Shown piece after piece: positions 32,582 to 41,234 of a DNA stretch of 64,000 nt; position 1 is the first letter of the stretch, and every line of letters starts with the position of its first letter. The translations under genes and the position numbers were made by a program. Source of the DNA: Nereocystis luetkeana. Lineage: Eukaryota > Sar > Phaeophyceae > Laminariales > Laminariaceae. The notes below the pieces were generated by a model. The model ran no database searches, was not told the origin of the DNA, and saw only the letters and a list, made by a program, of their open reading frames with translations. The stretch is taken from NCBI GenBank assembly GCA_031213475.1, contig JARUPZ010000030.1, positions 6,999,661 through 7,063,660 of the forward strand, written 5' to 3'.

Positions 32582-35122
32582 TCAGGCCCGCGAGACCTGG
32601 GGGGCACCCGCGCTGGCCCCGCCCTCATCGCCCGTGTACGCGCTCAACATCTCGAGCGCCGTGAGCATACCTGGCTCTAGCTGCGGGCCTTGAGTCGGGG
32701 TGTTCTTGCGCGGGTAGAGCCCGTAGGGCACGACGTCCTCGTCGTGCGAGAAGCGGCATTCTCTGCCGGTGGCGGCATCCTTGGGAGGGCATTCGGAGCC
32801 CCTCGCAGGGAAGAAGCAAACCCTTCGCTGACGCAGGGCGTCTATAATCACCCTGTCTTCGGCCTCTGGGCTCAGCAGCTCCTCCCCTTCCTTCCTGTTG
32901 TCCGCTTTTTCTCGGCTCCTGTTGTACGGGCGGTCGTCGCGGCCGCCTTTACGACTTACAAACGGGGTTCCGTGTGCCCCTGGGGTGGACGCGCGGACGT
33001 TGGCGAAGGCGGCGACGTGGGGACGGTTGCCAAGCGTTTCGTCCTCCTCCTCCTCCTCTTCCTCGGAGAATAGTCCCCCGTCCACCGCAGCCAGCGCCGC
33101 ACACGCGCTGTCCCGGAGCGCCTCTACCTTCTTCCTCCACGCCCTGGGCGGTTCCCGGATGGGCGGTTTACCCCCTCCCCTCCGCTCCTCCCTCGGTGGA
33201 TAGTCGCTTGCCCCGCCCGGTCCCAGGGGTAGTCTCTGGCTCTGCGATAACACCGCTACGCTGCCCCGGCTCCGTCCCGCTGGTGTCGTGGCCAGGGGGT
33301 AGCGACTGCACCGGGTGAGCAGGGCCTCGACAATGCCGTAGAATATCCCGTGAGACACCACCCCGCGTCGCACCATGCCGTCACTCAGAGGCTTGCCGGG
33401 TTCCACGTGCACGGGAGTTAGGTGCCGTTTTACGTCAGTTCCCACTTGAACGAGGAGAGATTCCATCCCATTGCGGTCGGAGGCACTGGCGAAGAAAAGG
33501 TTGACGGCTCGCTCGCATAACTCCGCCACTTGCCTCCCCGAAACGTACCTCCAGAAATACGCTTCTTCTGACGCATGCGGCCTCGTCTCGTCTGCGGTTG
33601 CCGCGCGCACATGCAGCACCAGCCTGCGAGCTGCGGCCATCCACGACTCCCCTTGCAAGAGCCTTATTTTGTCGAGCGCTACCGCAGCCCTCCTTTGTGC
33701 CTGCCCTGAGTGTGCTACCTCAGCTACCAGCATCCTGCACCACTCCTTCGCCGTAACCTCCTCGAAAGGTAGGTGGCATAAACCTCCTTGGACGAGAGGC
33801 ACCTCTACCGTAGTGTGCGGGCGCATCAGGTCGCGTCTTGCCAGGGTGTCTGCGCTGAGCTTCCCAAAGCACTCGACTCTCCACGGCGTCAGCCTATCTG
33901 CTCGGGGCCGAGCAGGGTTGATCCCATCTGTGGAGAACTGGTCTTGGGGCATGGCCCACGCCGTCCCTTCGACCTGTGCCGTGGTCTTCGTAAACTTGTC
34001 GACGAACAGCACTGGGTCGTTCCTCCATGAGAGCTCGCCTTGGGGGTCTACAACCAGCCCCACAAAACCGTCTTGGCCCTTGGACATTCTCATGTCGCTT
34101 ACGATCTTGTTCACAACCCTTTGGGCCTCTTTCGGGCTGATGGGTTCCCCCACTCCTGGGTGAGTGGCGGTCTGGGGCGGTCGCACCCCGGCTGGTTGAG
34201 GCGTCTGCGCGTTCGGGCTCGGCCGCCACATCCAGGGAGTGGGACGGAGGTGATGCGTTAGTGCTGCTCCATGTTGCCCACTGTATACCGTTGACGAGGA
34301 CTGCGGCTGGTGTAACATTTGCGCCTGGGGCGCCTGTGCGAGCGGGTAATGTGCGAGAGAATACCCCCCCATGTTACCCAGGCTCCATGGTTGCGGTGCG
34401 TAGCCTACCGGGTGGCCTATCGCTGGTGTCGAGAGCAGTGGCTGCGTTGACGCCCCTTGCTGCTGCTGCTGCGGCGGCGGCGGCGGCGGCAGCGGCGGCT
34501 GCTGAAGCTGTCGCGGTGGCAGCGGCGGCTGTTCCCTCCGACGCTCCGGCGCTGGGGGCTGTTGTTGTTCCGATGTCCCCTTTTTGCTGCGTTGGCGGCG
34601 CCCGCGGGGTGCACGGCTGTGGCTGCTATCCTCGCTACGGCGGAGGCGGCGTTCATCCCTGCCGCGGCTGTGACTGCGGCGGCGGCGGCGTTCCTTGCTG
34701 TCGCGGTTGCGGCCGCGGTGGCGACGGCTGTGTTCCTCGCTGTCGCGACCGTGGCCGCGGTGGCGACGGCTGCGTTTTTTGCTGTCGCGACCGTGGCTGC
34801 TGTGGCGGCGGCGTTTCTTGCGGTCACGGCTGCGGCTGGAGTTACTAGGGCGGCTACCATCGCGGTCCTGATTGCGCCCATGACCATGACTGCTGGGTTT
34901 GTCGCGGTCACCCATCGCGCCACCTCCTACGCCTTTGGGGTGGTCGCGGTAGGCGCTGTGGGCGTCTCTGCTAGGCGAACCGCGGCCGCTGCGGCTGCCA
35001 TGATGGTCTTGGTCGCGGCCGCGACCCCGGTTGTGCCTGCCGCGAGGTGGGTCGTCGCCGCGTGCACTGCCTCCGTTGCTGGAGCCCTGATCGTTGCCGT
35101 TGGCGGCCTCGCGGTCGCCCAT
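32582..35122 (-). CDS. Gag of retroelement 1, SR-like N-terminus and CCCH finger
   Basis: 846 codons from ATG at 35,122 to UGA at 32,582-32,584. Residues about 20-190 are dominated by Arg, Ser, His and Asp/Glu repeats (RDSKKRSRRHRGHGRDSE type), like the RS domain of splicing factors, then come Pro/Gln runs (about 190-225). The capsid-like core follows (about residues 340-600; KEWCRMLVAEV, HVRAATADETRPHASEEAYF). A basic/acidic hinge precedes a single Cys-His finger near residues 775-800: C-x8-C-x10-C-x3-H (CFFPARGSEC, then CRFSH). That is CCCH-type, not the CCHC knuckle of most Gags. Repetitive CTG/GCG codons near 34,440-34,510 encode the Gln/Pro runs. Confidence 0.87.
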   Translation of the reverse strand: MGDREAANGNDQGSSNGGSARGDDPPRGRHNRGRGRDQDHHGSRSGRGSPSRDAHSAYRDHPKGVGGGAMGDRDKPSSHGHGRNQDRDGSRPSNSSRSRDRKKRRRHSSHGRDSKKRSRRHRGHGRDSEEHSRRHRGRNRDSKERRRRRSHSRGRDERRLRRSEDSSHSRAPRGRRQRSKKGTSEQQQPPAPERRREQPPLPPRQLQQPPLPPPPPPQQQQQGASTQPLLSTPAIGHPVGYAPQPWSLGNMGGYSLAHYPLAQAPQAQMLHQPQSSSTVYSGQHGAALTHHLRPTPWMWRPSPNAQTPQPAGVRPPQTATHPGVGEPISPKEAQRVVNKIVSDMRMSKGQDGFVGLVVDPQGELSWRNDPVLFVDKFTKTTAQVEGTAWAMPQDQFSTDGINPARPRADRLTPWRVECFGKLSADTLARRDLMRPHTTVEVPLVQGGLCHLPFEEVTAKEWCRMLVAEVAHSGQAQRRAAVALDKIRLLQGESWMAAARRLVLHVRAATADETRPHASEEAYFWRYVSGRQVAELCERAVNLFFASASDRNGMESLLVQVGTDVKRHLTPVHVEPGKPLSDGMVRRGVVSHGIFYGIVEALLTRCSRYPLATTPAGRSRGSVAVLSQSQRLPLGPGGASDYPPREERRGGGKPPIREPPRAWRKKVEALRDSACAALAAVDGGLFSEEEEEEEDETLGNRPHVAAFANVRASTPGAHGTPFVSRKGGRDDRPYNRSREKADNRKEGEELLSPEAEDRVIIDALRQRRVCFFPARGSECPPKDAATGRECRFSHDEDVVPYGLYPRKNTPTQGPQLEPGMLTALEMLSAYTGDEGGASAGAPQVSRA

Positions 35123-35137
35123 ATTCCTCCTCTCTTG

Positions 35138-35370
35138 TCTTCCTTTCCTTTCCTTTCCTTTCCTTTCCGTTCCTTTCCTTTCCTTTCCTTTCCTTTCCTT
35201 TCCTTTCCTTTCCTTTCCTTTCCTTTCCTTTCCTTTCCTTTCCTTTCCTTTCCTTTCCTTTCCTTTCCTTTCCTTTCCTTTCCTTTCCTTTCCTTTCCTT
35301 TCCTTTCCTTTCCTTTCCTTTCCTTTCCTTTCCTTTCCTTTCTTTTCCTTTCTTTTCCTTTCCTTTCCTG
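35138..35370 (-). repeat. (AAAGG)n microsatellite in the leader of retroelement 1
   Basis: About 46 copies of the pentamer CCTTT (AAAGG in element sense), nearly perfect, end about 15 bp upstream of the Gag ATG. Because five is not a multiple of three, all frames stay open, giving artefact ORFs of KERKG type on the minus strand and FLSFP type on the plus strand. Confidence 0.95.
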
Positions 35371-36419
35371 TCCTTGCTTCACAGTTGTAGGTGTTCCGGC
35401 CCTGCTGTTCCGCTCTGGGTATTGTATGACAGCACGGGAAGGATGGGATCCCGAAAGGAAGAATGTATAACCTAACCTTAACGTACAGTCATGAGCAATC
35501 ACAGCACTCGGGTTCGCACGGGGTTATCTGTATGTTAAGTATGCGGAAACTAATCGTATGAGTAGTGTTTTAAAATTCTCGAGAGTCATGCCTGAGCTAT
35601 ATATTAGGGAAGAACAAACAAACAAACAAACAAACACGCGTCAGTTGTGAAGTAGAGGATTTATCCAACTCTACTATCGGTAAACGAGCGTATGCGGGCG
35701 GTATTCTGCACATCACCTCTGGCTTGTATTCAACACTTTTTGATTATATTTGGTTTTAAAAAAAGATTTGGTCTGAGACATGCAGGCATTTATTAGACAC
35801 GAACAAACGTGCGTGCACGATGAACAACGAGCAAACGGACGGGCACGGGCACGGACAGACGGGGCACGAGCAAAACGTATGCCTGCATGCGGAGACCAAA
35901 CATCATTTCAAAAACAAACGCAAACAGCTGGCGGAGCACCGTTGGCAGCATACGTAAATACCACAGCGTCGAGCATGCATATCATGCATATGAATGCATG
36001 CCTGGTATGCAACAACGCCTGCTCGTTCTGGTGAGCACGCATATTGTTCGACGGCCGAAAGTCGAGCAAACAAGTGCCCTTACAAGCACAAAATACATGT
36101 ATGTACGAGCGTAGGAAGTGCCTGCACATACCTACGTACAGCTACGCGAAATATAGACTACCCAGCAAACATTCGTGATATGAGGTACCAGGTACGTGGT
36201 ATGATGTGCCCTCAAAGGTACCATGTGACGTGATCACGAGAATGTTTTGTAAATGAAAACAGAAATAAAAAACGTCAGCTTCGAGTACGAGTACAGCAGT
36301 AGTAGGTAAAATGTGATTTCCAATTTCGTATTATTTTTGTGCATCGTACGAGTACGCGCAAAGGGTCCCCCTTCTTGTCAACACTCCAACACTCCACTCT
36401 CCTTGCACTGCACATCAAT
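35371..36419 (-). other. 5' leader of retroelement 1, non-coding
   Basis: About 1 kb between the primer-binding site and the microsatellite, without a recognisable ORF. It contains a short (CAAA)n run at 35,612-35,637. In element sense this is the transcribed leader where packaging and dimerisation signals would be expected, but none can be identified by eye. Confidence 0.5.
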
Positions 36420-36435
36420 CTCCCTGGGTTCACCA
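36420..36435 (-). other. Primer-binding site of retroelement 1
   Basis: In element sense TGGTGAACCCAGGGAG directly follows the CA end of the 5' LTR. The leading TGG pairs with a tRNA 3' CCA. I do not recognise which tRNA the remaining bases match. Confidence 0.7.
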
Positions 36436-36974
36436 TGATACGGGAGGCTTCAACCCTCAGACCCTAGAAGCACAAGCTCCTTACACATGTCTCAGGTTGG
36501 CTAACCTTTCGTATTGTTGTTCGTGACGTGTCTCGCAGGATGAGTAGAGTTGCTCCTTTTGACGAGTGAATCGCAGCAGGGCAGTAGTTGCAATGACGCT
36601 GATGCCGACGATCAACGAAGGGGCAAGAACGATAACGAGCACGACGGGCACAGCAGTGCCCACGGGGCGTGGGGCTAACAGGACGGGTATCACAGATCAC
36701 TTGGCTTTGCTCTTTCTTTGGTCTCTGGGTGGCGTTGAGTAAACACCGGGTGGTTACGATACCGCTTTACTGGTTTTGTACACGCAACCGAAGGCGTTCC
36801 CATGCCAGGGATCCTTCCTACCCCTATAAGATATGGCCTCAGGAGCTTGTGAAAGCTTACCCTTTGCTCATACAAATAGACCCGACGCGTGACACTGATC
36901 AACACAGTCGTCTCACGTCGCATTATCCTCCTCGTAGCGCCGTCGCGCTGTAACAGTCTCTCGGCGCTGTAACA
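36436..36974 (-). repeat. 5' LTR of retroelement 1
   Basis: 539 bp, TG...CA in element sense, matching 25,865-26,403 except for about three single-base differences. It will hold the element promoter and poly-A signal. A TATA-like CTTATAG on the element strand lies near 36,830. Confidence 0.93.
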
Positions 36975-38204
36975 CGACATACACATCCTATGAAATAGAG
37001 AAACGAAAGGAAACGGTCCAGAAGAGAATACAAGAACAAAGTAGACGAATAAAAATAAAAAAAGAAAAAGAAAAAAGAATGAAAGCGAAAACTTGAAGAA
37101 ACAATCCGTCGTCGTCCCCCCCCCCCAGGCGAGGTGGCCAGCACTGCAAAAATAACGAGCTGGAAAAATAAAATAAAATAAAAAACACCATTGCTTGTAC
37201 TTGTAAGTTTAAACACAGAGTAAGACAAAGAACCAACGAAACAAATAACAAAAGGAAACTAACAAAGGGGAAACAACAGGCAGACCAAAGCCCAAAGCAC
37301 CCTCCAGGTGGCGGCAGCAGTTTGTGGTACGAGTATAGTGTAGTCAGGTTCCCCCAGCTAATAATCCGCCTGGTACCTTGCTATCCAGACTGCCGTCTCC
37401 GCCCTGCGTTCGTCAACTATGCCCAGCCCCTTGGCGTTAGACAATACGAAACGAGCATAGCAGGTTCGTCATCCAACCACGCCACACGACTCCTTCAGTA
37501 CGGCTTATCAATCAGAAAAGGAAGAGAAAGAAATAAAAAACATCACGGAGAGTCAGCGCAAGAAAGAAAAAAACAAAACAAAAAGAGAAGACAAGGGAAG
37601 ACCACGTTCGAACCAGCTGCACCAGTTGGGGGCACTAGTAATAATATGGTCATGTTCTACTTCCTAGTCGGCCTGGTGCCTTACTGCCCTGTCTGCCCAT
37701 CTCCTTCCTAGTTTCGTCCACCGCAGTTTCCCTTTTACTCCTCCTGTCCCCCCCCTCTCCGCATTCCCTTGGTCGTGCTTTCTGCCTCTTCTCCTGTTGC
37801 CCCCTCCACCCCCATTCCCTTGGACACCATTCACGGCGGATGCGCGGCGCTGCCTACTCATCTCAGCCTCAGCCTCTTGCCATCTCACCATGGCCCGTTC
37901 GGCTGCTTCAAGGATCCCCCGGTACCACTTCCCCGCCTTTTAGCCTGCAGTGGGCCACAACGCGGTCTCAACTCCAAACACCAAGGGGGCAACTTCTGTT
38001 GACCCTTCGGTGGCTCGGAACTCCCTAAGGTCTTCGACTATGCGTATATGTCAAGTCTTACACTGTCCGCCTGGTCTTGGGCTCTCCCCACCAGCTATCG
38101 TCCCGAACATTACCCGGCTGGGTAATCGCTCCTTGCTTTGCCGTGCCACGCCCCCCGCAAAGAAGAGCCGCCGTTTACGAATGGTCGTTTCGATCATCTA
38201 TTAA
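36975..38204. other. No recognisable gene; purine/pyrimidine-biased tracts
   Basis: Plus-strand purine-rich tracts at about 36,990-37,270 and 37,510-37,600 create hydrophobic or Lys-rich artefact ORFs. A C/T-rich tract lies at about 37,690-37,830. I see no domain or RNA gene. The right flank of retroelement 1 does not continue the satellite tail into which its left end is inserted. Confidence 0.45.
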
Positions 38205-38375
38205 GACCTATGTATGGTATACATAAAAACCTATATATTGAACCATTACTTCTAAACATATTACGGGGGACCATTATCAGTGTAGTTAATAGGACCTGGT
38301 ATACATAAAAACCTAAATATTTAACCATTTTTACTAACAATATTTGGTCCTATTAATTATGGTCCCCCGTAATGC
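38205..38375. repeat. Foldback (MITE-like) element
   Basis: The left arm 38,260-38,296 and right arm 38,346-38,373 are inverted copies beginning ATTACGGGGGACCAT and ending with TTAATAGGACC. The left arm has about 9 extra bases in the middle. The spacer repeats a block (GGTATACATAAAAACCTA, then an ACCATT word) also present just outside the left arm at 38,217-38,247, so the whole looks like a nested or rearranged foldback. Confidence 0.75.
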
Positions 38376-39344
38376 TATAATAATATCGAGGGTATACGGG
38401 TAGTATAAGTGGATATTGATCTTGAACAACAGTGACTGGCGGCGATCGACTCAATGCTTGCGGCTTAAACGGAAGTACAAAAAGTTGCGCGAGGTCGTGG
38501 TCGCGACATGATACTTTGTGACCGGCTGAGTAAAATCCAGCACAATATACAAAATATATTCCCGCAAAATAAATGTTTCTTGGCGCTCAGGGTAAAAAAT
38601 AAGGAGGACATCGAGATACTGAGAGTATTCGCAGGAAATATACTCCTCGCGGTACATATTCCTGAAATACTGCCACAGTGCTTCAAGTACCCGAGTTGTC
38701 CCCAGCGAAAGTAGTTTGCTCCAACCCCCACTCGTCGAACCATCTGTGAGTGATTTGTGCCGAACAATGGACCTGAGAATTGTCGACACGGTGCACAGAC
38801 GGTCGAAGTATACTCCGTACTTCAAGTACTACTTTTCGCGGTACTTACTGCGAGTACTCGCAGTACGAACTCTATTAACACCAACAGACGAAACACTTAA
38901 AGTATACCTGGTACTTGCAGTACCCGCATCAGATTCAGTACAGAACCTCAAGATACTTAAAGCACTCATACTGCGAGAAAGCACGAAGCACCTACATACA
39001 GACAGTAGTATTGTCTCGAACATATTTAGCCTCAAGTATTGGGAGCAACTAACTGTGAAATGTTGGGGTATGTATACGCAAGCCACACATGAGAGCGCGC
39101 CCGAACGCGGTCTTCCTTGAGTGAAAACACACAACTTGTAGTACGTATATAAAGTGCCTGGTAGGTCAGAAACGCAAGGTGGATGTATCGGTACAAAATA
39201 AAAGGAAAGGTGAAAATAAAAAAAACAATCGTGGGTGGTGAGAGGGTCAAACCCCGGTAACGCATGTAGAATCAAGTGCAGGTTATCACACTTATCACCA
39301 ACTATGCATGTACCAGTATTTTGTTTCGTCAAAACACATTCGAG
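38376..39344. other. No recognisable gene; rich in GTACTCGCAGTAC-like words
   Basis: ORFs of up to 167 codons overlap on opposite strands with no domain. Around 38,800-38,950 the sequence repeats short words made of GTACT, CGCAGTAC and TACTGCGAG, giving local self-complementarity. Confidence 0.4.
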
Positions 39345-39837
39345 TGTGATGATATAGCCGAGGTAAGGGTAAGGGTAAGGGACGCAGGTGTATCTGGCAG
39401 CTGGGAAGCAGTGCTTCGCTTTTTCTTATATAGATCTTCTTTATTGATGACTAGAGCTGAGGAGGTGCTCTGGTAGAGAAGTGAGAGGTAGGGGGGTGGG
39501 ACTCGACGCTCAGATATACTCGTCCCACCCCACGCTACGAGCTCTCCTAAATTCCTCTTATCTAACGTACTCCTAAATAACTTTCCTAGGGCTACCGATA
39601 GTTCTTCTGCTAATATAAGAACTTCTCACTTTACGATCCTATCTGCGTTAAGGAACATTACTCTTGTCTAACGGCCTATCCGCCTTAGAGAACATTCCTA
39701 AAAGACGGTTACTCTCAACTACCGGAATATCCGCCGGGTTAATCCATTCTTTGGATTATTCTCGTATTCCTCAGGCTACGAAACTGCCGACTATATTATC
39801 TATATCTATAGCCCATGAGCACTCGACTCATATCACA
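39345..39837 (+). repeat. LTR-like dispersed repeat, copy 1 (493 bp)
   Basis: It begins TGTGATGATAT and ends ATATCACA, so it has TG...CA ends and a short terminal inverted repeat. It is about 98% identical to 53,593-54,088. Inside are three TAAGGG units near 39,364-39,381, a TATATA-type box near 39,427, and a GGGGTGGGAC...GTCCCACCCC hairpin at about 39,494-39,535. These features fit a solo LTR, but no target duplication is visible (TTCGAG left, TTAGCC right). Confidence 0.7.
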
Positions 39838-41234
39838 TTAGCCCACCCTGAATAGTCGTATATGCAGACCACAAGATGGTCGAAGGATGATGACAAAGTT
39901 CATCCCAAAAGACCAGGAAAAGGTGGTCGAAGATGCGGCTATTCGAAACAAAAGAAATGAGGCTATAGATCCCCCCACACCTCGTCATAAGACCCAAACA
40001 CTGCGAAGGGGTGTTTACTTAGAACAACCACTTAAAGGTAGAGACCAAAGGAGAGGAAGAAATAACTCAAAGCGGAAGCGAAAGCAGAGAAAGGCAAAGC
40101 GAAAACCGAAGAAAGAAGAAAGAAAACAGGAGACAGAACAAAAGCCGAAGCGAAGGCTGAAGAAGAAAACTAGTACCGAAGTGAAGGCGAAAGAAGGGCG
40201 CACAAAAAGGTGCGAACGGAGGTTGGTCGCCGAACCGGGTTGGCAAACTAGGAAACTCACGAAAGGAGGCAGTGACCGCAATACAAAAAAAAACACATAT
40301 ATATTTGGTAGGAGTAATGCCTTGTCTTGTGGCGGAGGTCCTAAGGTGGTAGACATCACTCAAGAGAAACGGGGCACTGCTAAAGTGCAAAGAGGGCTGC
40401 GTACACTAGGGGCTATTAAAACCGGGAGACGGAGCGAACAACGCGGCGTCTGGGAGGCCTCTTCGTGGTATGAACTATACCAGAAAACGTAGGAAGGTAT
40501 TTTACTCAACAAGAAAAACTCAAGAAGATCCGCAAGAAGATTGGCCTAATGCGTGCAGTTCAAGGTGGTATATAGCGCAGGGCTAAAACACTAGCGTGTG
40601 CAACTCGGCCAACAGGGGCGACATCAAAGATGGTGTCGTTTGCCACAGAGCAGAGGGGCGCGCGGAATACCGAACAAAAGATGAAGAAACCTAAGAAAAA
40701 GAAAACAAACCACGATCGGGACCAGGAAACTAACTGAAAGCAGAACACGAGTCAGGGAAAATCGATCTTGGTAGAACCGCCATGGTTGATAACTCTGCGG
40801 CCTTCCGGGGCGGCAATGCTATCCGGGCCCTACTTGGCAAACATAGAAGAAACACGGGCGAGCTGGAAGCTCGATAAAATCTTAGCTCGATGACCGTCTG
40901 AAACAGGGGTCGGTGGAAACCGACGGAGGCTAGGGTACAGCCCAGGCTACGACACGATTTTACCTCGGCGTAGTATTGCCAATAATTTGCGGTAGGCTAG
41001 TGAAGTACAAACAAATATGAAAATTATGGTATCGCTACGACTCGGTGGCCTGAACGTAAGAAGGCAACACGGAGGTGTAGGCGGTATGAAGAAAACAAAA
41101 GGTAGACGGAAATATATGCACCCAAGAAGCTGGCTGTTGGTACTATTGAAGACTAACCTTGAAGAACTACTTTAATATATTGTTGACTAACCAGAAACAA
41201 GTACCCAGAACTAAAAAAAAATGCTAAACCAAGG
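39838..41234 (+). other. No confident gene; one Lys/Arg-rich ORF at 39,887-40,492
   Basis: A 201-codon plus-strand ORF starting at an ATG is very rich in Lys, Arg, Glu and Gln because the DNA is purine-biased. The opposite strand is also open as Phe/Leu/Ser. With no domain and composition explained by the base bias, I do not call it a gene. The rest, up to the 3' end of retroelement 2, shows nothing recognisable, and I find no LTR here matching the other side of that element. Confidence 0.4.

Larger units (their letters stand above)
25865..36974 (-). mobile_element. Retroelement 1: complete Ty3/Gypsy-type LTR element with a methyltransferase-like domain
   Basis: An 11.1 kb element on the minus strand, bounded by 539 bp direct LTRs that start TG and end CA and differ at about three positions, so the insertion or last gene conversion is recent. 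A primer-binding site abuts the 5' LTR and a purine tract abuts the 3' LTR. The order is leader with an AAAGG microsatellite, Gag, protease, RT-RNase H, cytosine methyltransferase-like domain, integrase and a Tudor-like tail. All parts lie in one reading frame from 35,122 to 26,525, broken only by UGA (32,582-32,584), UGA (31,919-31,921) and UAA (28,709-28,711). RT before integrase defines the Ty3/Gypsy order. No target-site duplication is seen: the left flank ends ATTTT and the right flank begins CGACA. Confidence 0.93.

Noticed and set aside
34261-35470. Ala/Val-rich plus-strand ORFs of up to 337 codons
   Set aside because: Antisense shadow of the Arg/Ser/His codons of Gag in retroelement 1.
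34927-35502. Lys/Glu/Arg/Gly-repeat ORF (minus) and Phe/Leu/Ser-repeat ORFs (plus)
   Set aside because: Produced by the AAAGG/CCTTT pentamer, which has no stop codon in any frame.
39887-40492. 201-codon Lys/Arg-rich ORF as a nuclear protein
   Set aside because: Composition follows the purine bias of the DNA, the opposite strand is also open, and there is no domain or splice evidence.
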